Shown here one piece after another: positions 24,581 to 35,761 of a stretch of DNA of 64,000 bases (its first letter is position 1; every line of letters begins with the position of its first letter). The DNA is from Deuterostichococcus epilithicus (Eukaryota; Chlorophyta; Trebouxiophyceae; Prasiolales; Stichococcaceae), in NCBI GenBank assembly GCA_033439295.1, contig JAVTLE010000011.1:1612082-1676081 (forward strand). Direction: 5' to 3'. Both the position numbers and the translations under genes were made by a program. The notes beneath the pieces were generated by a model. The model did no database searches. It worked only from the letters and a program-made list of their open reading frames with translations, and had not been told where the DNA came from.

Positions 24581-26445
24581 ATGGACGTACAGCTCCAGAA
24601 GCTACTCAAAGAGCATCGCAGCAACTTCAAGGTCCAGCCGTCGGGCAAAAAAGTCGTTTGCATCTTGAATGGGCACGAGCTGCCGGTGAGACTGGACGCA
24701 GTCGAAGCGTTCATCAGGTGCGCAGCTGCTACAGAAAACGAAGGCCGTAGGTTAAGCTGCACTGATCCTGGCGATCAAGATCAGAGCCATTCCAACATCA
24801 TGAAGCCGGCGCACCAGGCGTCACTCTCCTCTGGGTGTGCAGGGGACGGAAGTACGCGCGCCTGAAATCCGAGGATGAGGCGAAGAACGCTCTGAAAAAG
24901 TACGAGCCGTTCCTGGTGCAGAGCAGGAACTTCGAGTGAGCGCCCACCGACACCTCTGCCAATCCTGTGGCCCCCTTCCTTGCCACCGCCTGCAATGTCG
25001 TCCAGCATTGAGCACTAGACCGAGCAATCCCTTTCACCTGCTGCTCCTCTTCACTTAGTCATGCTTGCAACTCCTGCAGGGACAAGCTCTACTGTGCGCT
25101 GACATGCCAGCTGCTGGGCAAGTCGTTAGATGCAGTGCGGCAGCATATGCGGGGGAAGCGGTTCCAGCGTGCCAAAGGTGAGCTGGATGCAAGCCTGCTG
25201 TAAGCTTGCGAGAGCTTGGCTCAGCACCTCGACGCGGACGATCGCCTGATACCTCGACTGAAGCGCCTTTCCCCTGCCAGCAAGGACATGCGTGGCGCCG
25301 GGCCCAGATTTGGTTCGTGCTCGGGAAGTGCCATCACTCCGCTCGCACTGCCGTGACTGCAGAGCAGTACCAGAACGACGAGGTGGAGCTGATGGACGAG
25401 CCTGCCCTGGAGGCCAAGGTGGGAGCAACCTCACCACTACAATTAAGTAATGCACGGCAACCGCTGCATATGTGCACGGCGACCTTTGCACGGCGACCTT
25501 TGCATGGCCTGACGCTGCCGATGCGATCGCTTGCCATTGGAATCGCGCTGAGACCCTGGCCGCCGACCCAGATTTCCGTGCCAGGCCAGGGCGCTGCATC
25601 TATAGAGGCCACCTGTGTCGTGCGACTGCAGCCGGAGGCGAGGGGTGCGGAGGCGGAGCCATTGACGACGAGCAGCGGCAGCGGCGGCGCTGACGGCACG
25701 GTGCCAATGGCGGCCGGCGAGGACGACGGGTTGTGGATACCTGCTGAGTTCATGCAGGTGTGGCCCTGGATGTGTACCCGTCAGGGGATACTGTGTCTCA
25801 GATCGTCTCTGAGAGGGCTCGGACCTGTGTGTGCCGCGCGGCATGGCGTCCGCCCCCCTCAGCATGTTGTGCCCAGCGCCTGCGCGCCGGCGTTGCCCTG
25901 AAAATAAAGAACCGGTCCCGCAGGGCTAGCTGGCTGTCTCTCGAGGCTGCAGCATGCGGCTGTTGCGTGAGCCTGACGCGCTCTTCATCTGCTTGCAGAT
26001 GGAGGCACAAGCGACAGCAGAGGTGCGCTGTCCTTTGCAAGCATGCTGCCACCTCATATCGTGATCATGCATGTTTTGCTTCGACACCTCGTGCAGCCCA
26101 GTGTCTGCTCGGGTGAGATTCAAACATGCATCAATGCACAGGCAGCAGACGAGGCAGTCGAGGCGTCGCCCAGCGAAGCGGCAGTCGATGCCGCTGCTGA
26201 GGAAGGTGCCGCAGAGGTGGCAGACGCGGCAGCTGCGCTCAGACTGGGCTCCGCGGCAGATGGCAACTCGTCAGCCAGCAGGTGAACAATCTCAGTGGGC
26301 TGGTCATGTGTGGGTGCAAGTTGTATCAGTCCGATGCATTGCATGTGCAAAATGATTCACTGGACAGACTCGTGTTTGTTGCAGCAGCAGGCGGCCGAAG
26401 AAACCGAAGCCAAAGCACAAAGCCAAGCGGGCACGTGTGGCCTGA
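24581..26445 (+). CDS. SURF2: Surfeit locus protein 2 homologue
   Basis: Eight exons: 24581-24717, 24843-24935, 25080-25177, 25363-25418, 25632-25757, 25999-26022, 26142-26281, 26385-26445. They give 244 aa, near the ~256 aa of human SURF2. The N-terminal half carries the family core: KVVCILNGHELPVRLDAVEAF, then GRKYARL, the CALTCQLLGKSLDAVRQHMRG block and KRFQRAK. An acidic middle contains DDGLWIPAEFM. The tail is Lys/Arg-rich (RRPKKPKPKHKAKRARVA), like the basic nuclear/nucleolar tail of animal SURF2. SURF2 is a nucleolar protein linked to ribosome biogenesis; its role in algae is not established. The sixth exon is a 24-nt microexon placed by homology-free phase logic and is the least certain. 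Confidence 0.92.
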
Positions 26446-27209
26446 AGTCAGGGCCTAGATGAGATAAATATGTAGAAGATTTGGCAGACATGTGGACGGA
26501 TTTGGAAGCACGCCGCATGGTCCTATGATGTGATGGCATAGGCAACCTGCCATTAAGGGCAGTGGACTCGCACCCTTGGAAACTCCATGCTTGCCTTCAC
26601 AATTTGCCTGGCAAGTGCTTGCATTTATATTTGCGACAAGACACCGCGAGCAAATGCTCTGCAATCACCGAATTCGTGATAAAATTTTGCGCAGTCTATT
26701 GGGTCAGGGCAACTCTCCACGCACGAAACATGGAAAAGTAAATCAGCAAGTGCGGCTGGCGGATGACGCAGCAACTCCAGACAGCCTGTTTTCTGCCGGC
26801 TGCAGGGCCCCTACTCGCACTCGCCGCACCCACAGCTAGGCAGAGGAAGATGTAAATGACACGACCTCCTGCCGCTGTTAATGACGCAGTAGCACGGCGC
26901 CCCTTGCGATGGCGGCGATGCCGATGTCAGCCTAAGGAGGCGCAGGGGCTACCGGTGGGAGCCTTGGCGCAACAGTGCTCGCGACGCACGCTTCAGTTGG
27001 TCTTGTGCTTCTTCCAGCTGGACATCCGCTTTGCGCGTTCCTGCAGGCAGCCGGAAGGGGCAAAGGTCAGACGGCACCACTGTCTGCACTAAAGATGACT
27101 GCGGCACATGCAGGTGTCCGCCACAGCACGGCTTAAATCCTGAAGAGCTGGCCAGTGGCTTGGCTTGCGCCAGCGTCGGGAGGAAATGCATGTCAGGGCA
27201 GCTGACTGC
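26446..27209. other. Convergent intergenic region between SURF2 and the EDR2-like gene
   Basis: Two 3' ends face each other here. It contains an A+T-richer stretch around 26620-26700. No coding segment is supported on either strand. Confidence 0.5.
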
Positions 27210-30200
27210 CTAGGGCAGGTCCGTCAAAGCAGCACCAGTGGCTGTCAAGGGGCCTGAAAAGCCGCAGTCGCCCGCAGAAGACGGGGGAAGAGAGGATGCC
27301 AGGGCCGGGTTGTTGAATCTCACTTGGGAGTTGTTGGCGTGCAGGCGGCCCTGGTGGTCGAGGAACATGCCGCTGTCCATGTCCAGGTGGCTGAACCGGC
27401 AGGTGCCCAGCAGCCGCTCCGGCAGCTCGTCGTCCGCCTGCGCATCATGAAGTTGGCGCATCCTGTTTTGACGCGCCTTTTGAAATTCACAGCAAACCTG
27501 AATATCCGGAGCCTGGCAGGCGCTCCAGGGTGCCCAGCAGTCCCTCCAGCAGCTCGTCGTCCCCCTGTGTTGGTTAACAGATCTACGGTGCCATCTCGGT
27601 GCCATCGCACGCCTCCGTGAAGAGTGACAGGGAGCAGCTGCAGGCACCTGGCTATTGCTCCGGCCGCCGTCGCGGCGCACTGCGCAGCGCCCCACAGAGG
27701 GCGCTCATGCTGCTAGAAGAAAGGCCGCACCTGGCCCTCGATGAGAACACCGAAATCGATGACCATGCCCTTGGTGGCGCCCTTGACGATGTTGACGACG
27801 CCCGCCGCCGCGTAGCTGCTGCTGATGTCCACGTCCACCTCGAAGTAGCGCTCCCCCCTGCAGCACATTTGGATTTCCCGTCTCCGACCAGATATCCTCT
27901 GCGCGCTCACTGCACACTTCCCACAGTCAGCACCTCCCTGCCGGCAAGGGCATTGTGTCGGCATGTTTCATATGAGAGCCTGAGGCAGAGTCTTTGGCTA
28001 GCTAGGCTGCTGAGCAGGATGCATGAGAAGCTACAGTAGCGCACTGAAGGGCGCCTTGACACTGGAGCAGTCTTCAAGAGTTTTCAAATGTGTGCTGCGA
28101 AGGTTTCCGATGATGTGTTGTTGCGTTATGAAGCGCGCCTGAAGTGCTTACAACGAAGTTGCATGTCAGCGCCGTCCAAGGAAGCGCACCTGAAGTACTT
28201 GGTGACAAGCTTGTTGCCCAGTAGCACGGGCGTGGTGCCGACAGCCTGCTTGACCACCCAGCTGCTCTTCAAGATGCTGGGGATGAGCTTGAAGCGGTTG
28301 TTGCGTTGCTTGTCCGCCGCCGGCCCCTCGCCCTCAAGAAACCTGCGCAAAAAGGTCAGACCGCGGGGGCTGGCATGGTTGCAGGATCAGTGTCAGGGTT
28401 TCAGATCCAGACTGCATGCTCTGTGCATGCCATGCGGGATATGACACTGCCGTCGACTGCAGAGAAAGCGGACCGGCAGACGCGATCCTGATTGGCCAGG
28501 GCTGCCTGGCACAACGCTTTGGAGGGTCGTGCCAGGAGGGTGGCACCTGGCGAGGCTGACGTCGAAGGGCGATTGGGCGTCGCTATCGCTGTCGTCGCGG
28601 TCGCCACCGGCGCTCGATGCTCCCGCCGAGTAGCCGCCGCCGCCGCCGTCGCGGGCCTCTCCATAGCAGCTGCCGTCGGCGGAGGATGCCCGGGAGGATG
28701 GCTGCGGCATCTCCATCGTGGACTGCTCTGCGGAGGAGCCGCCTGAGGGTGCAGCCAGAAGACACTGGGTGATGTGACTCGCGAGAGAAGAAGAAGGGAG
28801 TGGAGAGGAGGTGGGTGATGGTGAAGAGGGAGGTCATTTCGAAGGGTGTCAGGTTGCCAGCTTCCGGCTGCGCTTGGGAGTCCTGACTCTCTGCCACAAG
28901 CAAGGCGCGCATACCTGAGGAGACGGGGGGCGCCCATCCGGTTGGCGCCACGTCTGAGGACCAGCTCATGACCAGGTTGCGGAAAGGCGGCCCCGGCACC
29001 ATGAAGTTGACCACGAACGTGAACGCCGCCTCGCTGTCTCTGCATGGACAGCACCGCGCACAGTGACGCCCAGCCAACAGGGACTGCGGTCAACACAGGC
29101 ATATTGCAGCTGTATGCGGAGGTGGGTCACACGTCCAAGCACGCAGCGCCCTGCCCCCTTGCGGGAAAGGTATCAGGTTGTTCAGGATCCAGGGTTTGCC
29201 TGGCTGCGCGGACAGTGTCCGCGACGCCAGGAGCTCCAACACGATGCGAGGCAACGGGGGCCATGGAGGACAGCATGTTGTTATGGTTTTGTTAGGGTTC
29301 ATGGTTTAGGGTTTCTGCACCTGATTGCTGGGAGGAACTGGCCGACGTTCCACACCAGCTCGTCCGACTCCGTGAGGTCGCACGCTGCCAGGTCGAACAC
29401 TGGGTCCGCCGCTGGCACCTGGGGGTCAATCACCATACACGGAGTGACGACTCTTGCAGATGTGGCGCGAGAAGCCCTGCCACATTTGTGCCACATCAGA
29501 ACACGCCGCCGGCGCACGCATACTGTCCACCGCCAGCAGTCGAATAGTGTGCAGGGCGACACCTTTTTCCGGTCTCGCAGGTAGCCGCGACCGCGCAGCT
29601 TGAAGCCGCCGTTGCCAGGGTAGCTCCACACGCTCGGTGCCAGCGTTGGCCTGCGGGCATTCGCCGCCAGATCGCCGCCAATGCCGCCGTGGCCGTCGCC
29701 GCTGCCCGCCTCGCCAGCCGGCACGCTGCTGGCGAACTGCACTGACTCTGACGACGCCTGTTGCAGCCTGTGTGTTGCCAGAAGCAGAAACATGCTACGC
29801 ATCACATCTTGCTGAAGGGCTCTTCTCTGACGTTGATTGTCGACCCAGATGCCGTCCTGGATGTCACAAGGGGGCAGCGTCAACATCGACATTACCGTTT
29901 CATGAACCGTTTTGCAACCGAGCAAATGTAGTGAAGCTGCGGCCAACCGCCAGGCAGCGATGGCGGCGCAGCATGACAAATCTGGTTCCTGGCGATCCTA
30001 TTGCCGGTGCACACACGCAGTGCAGCAACAAGGCTGGCAAGGGCAACCTCTTGGCCCGGCGTCGCACATCGCGCATGTGCCAAAAGGTGGGCGTCATCCA
30101 GCAGCCGCCTCCAGAACGCTTGCTTGTCCGATGGGCGCCCCTTGGCAGACGCCGGGGCCTCACCACCCGAGGAGTCTCAAACGGCAAGCGCCGGCCCCAC

Positions 30201-33200
30201 ATCCGGGTGAGCAGGACCGCTCGCGCGAAGGAGCTTCAAGGTGGGACGTTGCAGGAGGGGAGCCGACCACCGAGACGCACGAGGGGTAGCGGACGGCTGG
30301 CGCCAGGAGGTGGCCGGCCGACTGCGGCACCGGGCCGCTGCTGGCGCGTGAGGCGGGCGCCCGCGGCGGCGAGAAGCTGCCGCGCATGCTGAAGGGGCGC
30401 ACCACGAACCGCTCCTGCTCCACCTGGAGCGCGGCGGGCAAGAGTGTCATGGTGTGTTCGTAGGAGCCGCGCTTGTGATGGCAACTCCGCGATCCAGTGT
30501 TGTTCAAACGGCGTGGTGGCATGCGCCTGACCATGGAGGGCAGCTGCTGACACCGTGCGTTGGCTGTGTTTGACTGCACTGCTGTGATTCAATCGTTTAC
30601 TGGACAATGCAAGACCTCGTGCTGCAAACGACTGGACAGGTTGTGAGGTGGTTCCCAGCGCTGCATGGCAGTACGGCACCGACCGCATCGCGCAGGGTGA
30701 CGACGGGCGGTAGCATGGGCGTGCACTTGGCGCCGAGGCTCGGCGTCTATGCAACGAGCTCGAGAAGGGAGCGATGGCAAGTGGAGGAGTACTACTCGGC
30801 CTCACCGCGTCGCGCAGGGTGATGACGGACAGCAGCAGCGACTCCTGGTAGGAGGCGTGCAGCGCGGACAGCAGCGGCGCAGTCGCCCGCGCCAAGCCGT
30901 GCGGGTGTGCCGACGGCTTGTCGCCCAGCCAGCCACCCAGCTCCGCCTGTCCAGCGGTCAAAGAGACCACGTTTCGTAACCCTTTTCAAACGAAAATTTG
31001 CTGTGCAAGGCATGGCAGGTGGCAGGCGAGGCAGCAGACTGAGGACGTGGACAGCGAAGGGCACAGGTATGCCGCCTTGATGACACTGCGAATCGGAAGT
31101 GTCTGCAAGATGGCACCTTCAGCACCATGGTGACGAGGCACTCCGCCGGCCCAGCGGCAAATCGCGGCTGCAGCGGTGAGATGGTGTAGCCGCACGCCAC
31201 GATCTGCGCGCGGCAGTAGCGGGAGCCACAGTGAGGAGCTCCATCGACGCTGCATGTGTCCTGCAATACTGCTCCGGTGCACGTGCAATCGCTTGCACAG
31301 TGAAACTGCTTCTGCACGTCAAGCTCTCCTCCCAGCTCCGAAATCAGACGAAAGCACTCGCGACCTTCTCCACTTCTAGACAGAAAGACAGGCTTGGGTT
31401 GAGCTGTTCAAGCCAAGCTTGAACAACATGCGCCAGGCAAATCGGACAGGCCAGTCGGCAGGATGATCGTGGGTGGTTGCGAAGGCATGAGGCGGCTGGC
31501 GCACCTGAGCGCGCACTGGCCAGAACCAGGAGTACCAGGGGCGGGGCGCCTGGCGGGCGTGGTGGTGCCGCACGCTGTGCATCAGCACGATGAAGGTGCC
31601 GTCCTCGTCCTGCCGCCAGTGCTGCTCCACCACCACCTACGGGAGGCACATGGGGCGGTGACCCGGCGACCCGCGCAGACAAGGTGCCCCCCTGTTGCAG
31701 CGCGCCGGCGGCGGCACTGGCTGTCCGCAAGGGCGGCACCTTCCTGCTGCCGCAGCTGCCGGGTTCCGGGGGCGCGCCGCGGAGAGCGGCAGAGACAGTG
31801 GGGCAGCGAGGATGTCCGACCTGCGGCCTCAGATCCGCGCCGCAACCTCGTGTCCAGCCTCCTCCCTTTCCGCCAGTGCTTGCACTGAGCGATACAGAGA
31901 TGAGTCATCAAGTGTGACAAGGGCTCTTTGCCGTGCGAGGGGCGCACCTCGCGGGGCGCGCACAGCGAGGTGAGCCAGCCCCCCCTGGAGTGGAACCAGC
32001 CGCGCACGACGCGCGTGTGCGGCGAGCGCTGGTCCAGCACCGACGCGCTGAAGAAGGGGAACATGAAGTGGTTCGCCGACTCGATGTCCATCAGCGCCTG
32101 CGAGGCAGCATCATAGTCGTGCATCGCTGAAGATCTCTGAAACATTCCAGCAGAGCAATGCATTGAACAGGTCGAGTGGGGAGGGCGCGGGCCGAGAACA
32201 CTGCAGACAGCAGCATTCACATATTGGGGCACGCAGCAATAGGTGCACAGGGAGATCTAGCAGATTCGAATGCCAAACAAGGGTGGCTGCCAGCGGCAAA
32301 GTGCACGGGAAGCACGAGAAAGTTGTCGGGTAGGGGCAGCGTCGCTGGGCAGGTCGCCACACCTTGAAGACAGAGGCTGGCGAGGAGCGAACACAGGTGG
32401 ACACCATCGTCGCGCCGCCGTCCTGGTCGCCGTCCTGATCCTGCGCCACCACCATCGCTGGCGTCACGCCATGCGTCGACGTGAATCGGGTGTGGACTTG
32501 AATGGAGATCAGGATGTCGCCTGGTGCACTGCTGTGACGCTGCACCCATACACCACCCTCCCACCAGCCCTCAGCGACTGCCCCACCAAGTGCAACCCCT
32601 CGCTCGCCTGCCTGCCGTAGTGCTGCACAGGCTGACCAGATGACCGCTGGCACAGCGGCCGCAACCCTGCCCAATTCCACAACTGCTTCAATCAGAAATC
32701 ACAGGCTGACCAGCTGCAGCTGCTGACCTCCTCCTCCTGGTACACCGCGACGCCGCAGATGTGGCGGAAGTTGGCCCACTTCCTCGCGTGGACGCCGTCA
32801 GAGGCGCCGTTGACGTTGTCGCCGCTGCCCTGTGCCGCCGTTGGGCTGCCCTTGGCCGAGAACTTGCTTGCCAGCGGGCTGCCGGGCGCCTCGTCTGGGG
32901 GTGTGCACAGACAGGGAGTCAGTCCGAGGCTCAAGAGGCGCCCTCTGAAGGCGGGTGCGAGGATCGCCGCAGCAGGGGAACGTGTTCATGTGGACGCTGT
33001 CCACAGGCTCACAGATGGCCGCAGCACGCCGACCGCCTGCTGCCAACTCCATGTGCCCTTACACAGGGGCACATGCACTTTGACAACTGCACATGAAAGA
33101 TGACGCTGGGTGACGCAGACTTGAAGGGGTTCCGGCGGCATGCGCCCTCAGAAACGGTCAGGTATGAGCCACGATTCCAGCTGGGCGGCTGTGACCTCAG

Positions 33201-34886
33201 ATGCGAGGAGACTGCACAAAAGCCTAGAGCCTGGGTCCTGAGCGAGCGCACCGTCTGCCCTGCCGGACACAGGCGACGGGTCCTGCAGCGAGTCCGTCGA
33301 GCGGTTGGAGGCCGCCACCAGGCGCTCGCGGTGTTGCTGCATCAACGAGAACAAGAAGCACGGCATCAGGGATGACGTATGTCAAAGGGTCCATCGCGGG
33401 AGATATAACTCAAGGGCAGCACAGCAGCTGGTGCACTCTGACATCTGACGGCACCGCCGTCGATGGGCAGAAGGCGCTGCCACGGCTCGCTCGACTGCCA
33501 GGCCATAATCAAGCAGGCATTGCCTTGCTGCGTGTGCACCGCGGCACGCGGCGCGGCACGGGGGGCCCCCAGTGCTGCCCTCCTCGCCTGACCCCAACCC
33601 TGCCACGTCCCACCTGCTTGGAGCGGTCGGGCGTGAAGTGCCGCCGCAGCCGCCCCAGGCTGCCGGGCCGGTGCTGCGACGCCTTCAGGCCGCCGCTGGG
33701 CACCCCAGTCGCCGACAGCGCCGACACCGCGGTGACCAGGCAGTCGCGCCACGCCTTGGCCTCCTCCCCATCCTCGAAGCACAGCTTGAGTGGCTCGCCG
33801 CAGAAGACGTGGCCGTCCGGCCACCGCAGCGTGAAGAAGCACTGCAGCGGAGGCGGGTGCCGGGGCTCTCAGCGCAGCAGCCCTCAGTGCTGCCGGCCGG
33901 AAGCGGTCAGTGGGCACCTGCGGCCGGCTCATCAGCCTCGGGCACTTGCCGCCCAGCGCCATGAAGCAGGAGTGGCTGCAGGCATCCTGAGGAGGCAGGT
34001 CGCCAACAGCGAGGCCTCCAGAAGCATTGATGGGAGCGCAGGTAGGTATGCACCGGCCGCAGACGCCACGCATCGGGGGCCCTTACCAGCTCCTTCTTGT
34101 GCACGTGCCGCTTGGCAAACGCCACCACGATGTTGGTGTGCACCCCGCGCGTTGTGAAGTGGTGATGCTCCAGCGGCGACAGCGTGCACCGCCCGTGCAG
34201 CGGCCACACCTTTGTCGGCGTGTCTGCCTCCGGGTCCCTACAGGCATGACCGCATCCGGGCTGAGACGTCTTGTCGCCACACGCGCAGATGGCATGCAGG
34301 CTTCAACGGCACCCAGGCCGGCTCTGCAGACACGGGTCGCTGCATGATCGTGGTCGGTCGTGGCCCCAGACTCAGCCTTGTGCAGTTGGCGATACAGAGT
34401 GTGCTGCAGCCAGCTGCAAGGGCACGCCCAGACAGCATCACTCCTGTTTTTGCAGCAGCTCCTCCAGAGCGGTCAGGCCAGGCCGTCTGTTACACTGTCA
34501 AATCAAAGCACAATGGAGACCGCCCACCTGAAGGTCACCAGCGCGTGCGGGTAGATGGCACCATAGCGCTTGTTGACGACGCCATCCAGGTAGGTCGACT
34601 CCCGGAACACCCAGCCCTCCCGCCGCACGTCCGCCACCGACTTGCGGACGCTGAGCGAGGAGCCCTCTACACCGTTGGCGCTGCCGATGCGCTGGGGGGT
34701 GGCGGCCTCCATGCCGCTGGCGCCGATGCCATCGGCGTGATTGTTCAGCAATGTGCCGGAGCTGGTGTGCGCCAGGCGGCTGGGCCCGTTGGTGCTGAAG
34801 GAGGCGCTGGAGGCCGCCGCGGAGGCCGGCATCGTGCTGCGCTCCGGCGCCGGCAGCAGTGGCGCACCGGCATCATCCCGCCTCAT
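27210..34886 (-). CDS. EDR2-like protein: PH, START and DUF1336 domains
   Basis: Exons: 34528-34886, 34087-34237, 33918-33986, 33614-33841, 33252-33336, 32728-32894, 32363-32440, 31948-32097, 31505-31636, 31117-31203, 30806-30946, about 30331-30423, 29563-29757, 29321-29418, 28915-29039, 28548-28728, 28190-28342, 27731-27857, 27210-27437; about 948 aa. Order: PH-like region (REGWVFRES through CFFTLRWPDGHVF and W in the C-helix), START domain (TMVSTCVRSSPASVFK, VVRGWFHSRGGW, RQDEDGTFIVLMHSV, GYTISPL), then the EDR2 C-terminal domain (GYLRDRKK, ADPVFDLAACDL, FTFVVNFMVPGPPF, RFKLIPSIL, FEVDVDISSS, LIEGQ). Plant EDR2 binds phosphoinositides and restrains cell death and defence. The role here is inferred. 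The donor of the 30423 exon is unresolved, and an upstream start at ~35039 lacks support. Intron partial exon copies are listed separately. Confidence 0.88.
27521..27564 (-). repeat. Degenerate copy of the last EDR2-like exon start
   Basis: On the minus strand CACAG then GGGGACGACGAGCTGCTGG repeats the start of the real final exon at 27437 (GCGGACGACGAGCTGCCGG). It continues to GGACTGCTGGGCACC. It keeps the frame (GDDELLEGLLGT against ADDELPERLLGT) for ~15 codons and then diverges. Confidence 0.75.
29291..29314. repeat. Short telomere-like motif (TTTAGGG type) within an intron
   Basis: The stretch contains GTTAGGGTT and GGTTTAGGGTTT within 24 bases. That is the plant and Chlorella-type telomere unit in one orientation, but with only two imperfect units. 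It lies in the EDR2-like intron just downstream of the exon ending at 29321. Confidence 0.5.
30684..30711 (-). repeat. Degenerate copy of an EDR2-like exon end plus donor
   Basis: On the minus strand GTCGTCACCCTGCGCGATGCG followed by GT copies the last ~24 nt and donor of the exon ending at 30806 (GTCATCACCCTGCGCGACGCG followed by GT). It lies 95 bp into the following intron. Confidence 0.7.
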
Positions 34887-35761
34887 CGCGGTGCCCGGCA
34901 GTGTGTTTCGACAGCCACGCTGGGCAGCGCCATGATCAGACGCGGCCGCCACGCATGGCCGGCAGAGTCGCTGCTCGTGCGGCGAAGCTGCCAAGGCAGC
35001 GTCAGCACAGCTTGGTTCTGCGCAGGGCCAGGAGGTCAACTAGCCCAGGGAGGACCGGCGAGCCTGCTGCACAACCTCCGCGGCCCTTTCTTGTCGCCTC
35101 TCTGCGGCGACTGGGATGTTTCCTCACAGAGCCAGGAGCAGCCGGGGAGTTTGCGATGCGTATCGATGGGCCTGGTCAACAACGAGCTGTCAGCGGCACA
35201 CCTCTTGGAGCCGCACCATATGATCGACCCGACGATTATTCCTAGAGCTTGATCTAGAGCTAGAGCTTGATCAAACGAAGCACCAGCTGCGAGGCAGTGG
35301 TGCACGTGCCCGGCCAACGTGCGATGTGCTATTCGTGGGCAGAGAGCCGGCGACAACAGCTGGAAATTGCTGTGGACTGCCAAGTTGTTGTACTATGTCA
35401 TGTCCAAGTGCGCAGCTGAACAGCAGTACACGCGTGACCCCGCATCTTCAATATACCTGGAGTCACAATGAGTCATGTCCTCAAGCGCCAGGTGTCGGCA
35501 GGGTGGCAAGCTACTCAACAACTCAAGTACCATCCTCCAGCCACTTCATTTCTCCAAGGCGCAGGCGGGTGAAGTATGCTCGGGAGGGGTGACGGGGGAG
35601 CCAGGATCAACAAAATATTAGAAAGCACCTGATCTTCAACAGGTGCATTGTTGGCCCGCAAAACCTTGAGGCCTGTCGGCGACAACAGCTGACGGTGCCC
35701 GGCGCACTTACACAAGCAGGCAAGGCTGGCAAAAGCGCCTCCTTGTCAGCGATCAACTCCC
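34887..35761. other. Intergenic: 5' flank of the EDR2-like gene and 3' flank of the next gene
   Basis: It includes a small direct repeat near 35229-35270 (TAGAGCTTGATC twice, separated by TAGAGC). A possible in-frame extension of the EDR2-like N-terminus runs up to ~35039. No separate gene is supported. Confidence 0.45.

Noticed and set aside
28401-29102. Open frame of 233 codons on the minus strand within the EDR2-like gene
   Set aside because: Only parts match EDR2-like exons, and in other frames; the DUF1336 motifs demand splicing.
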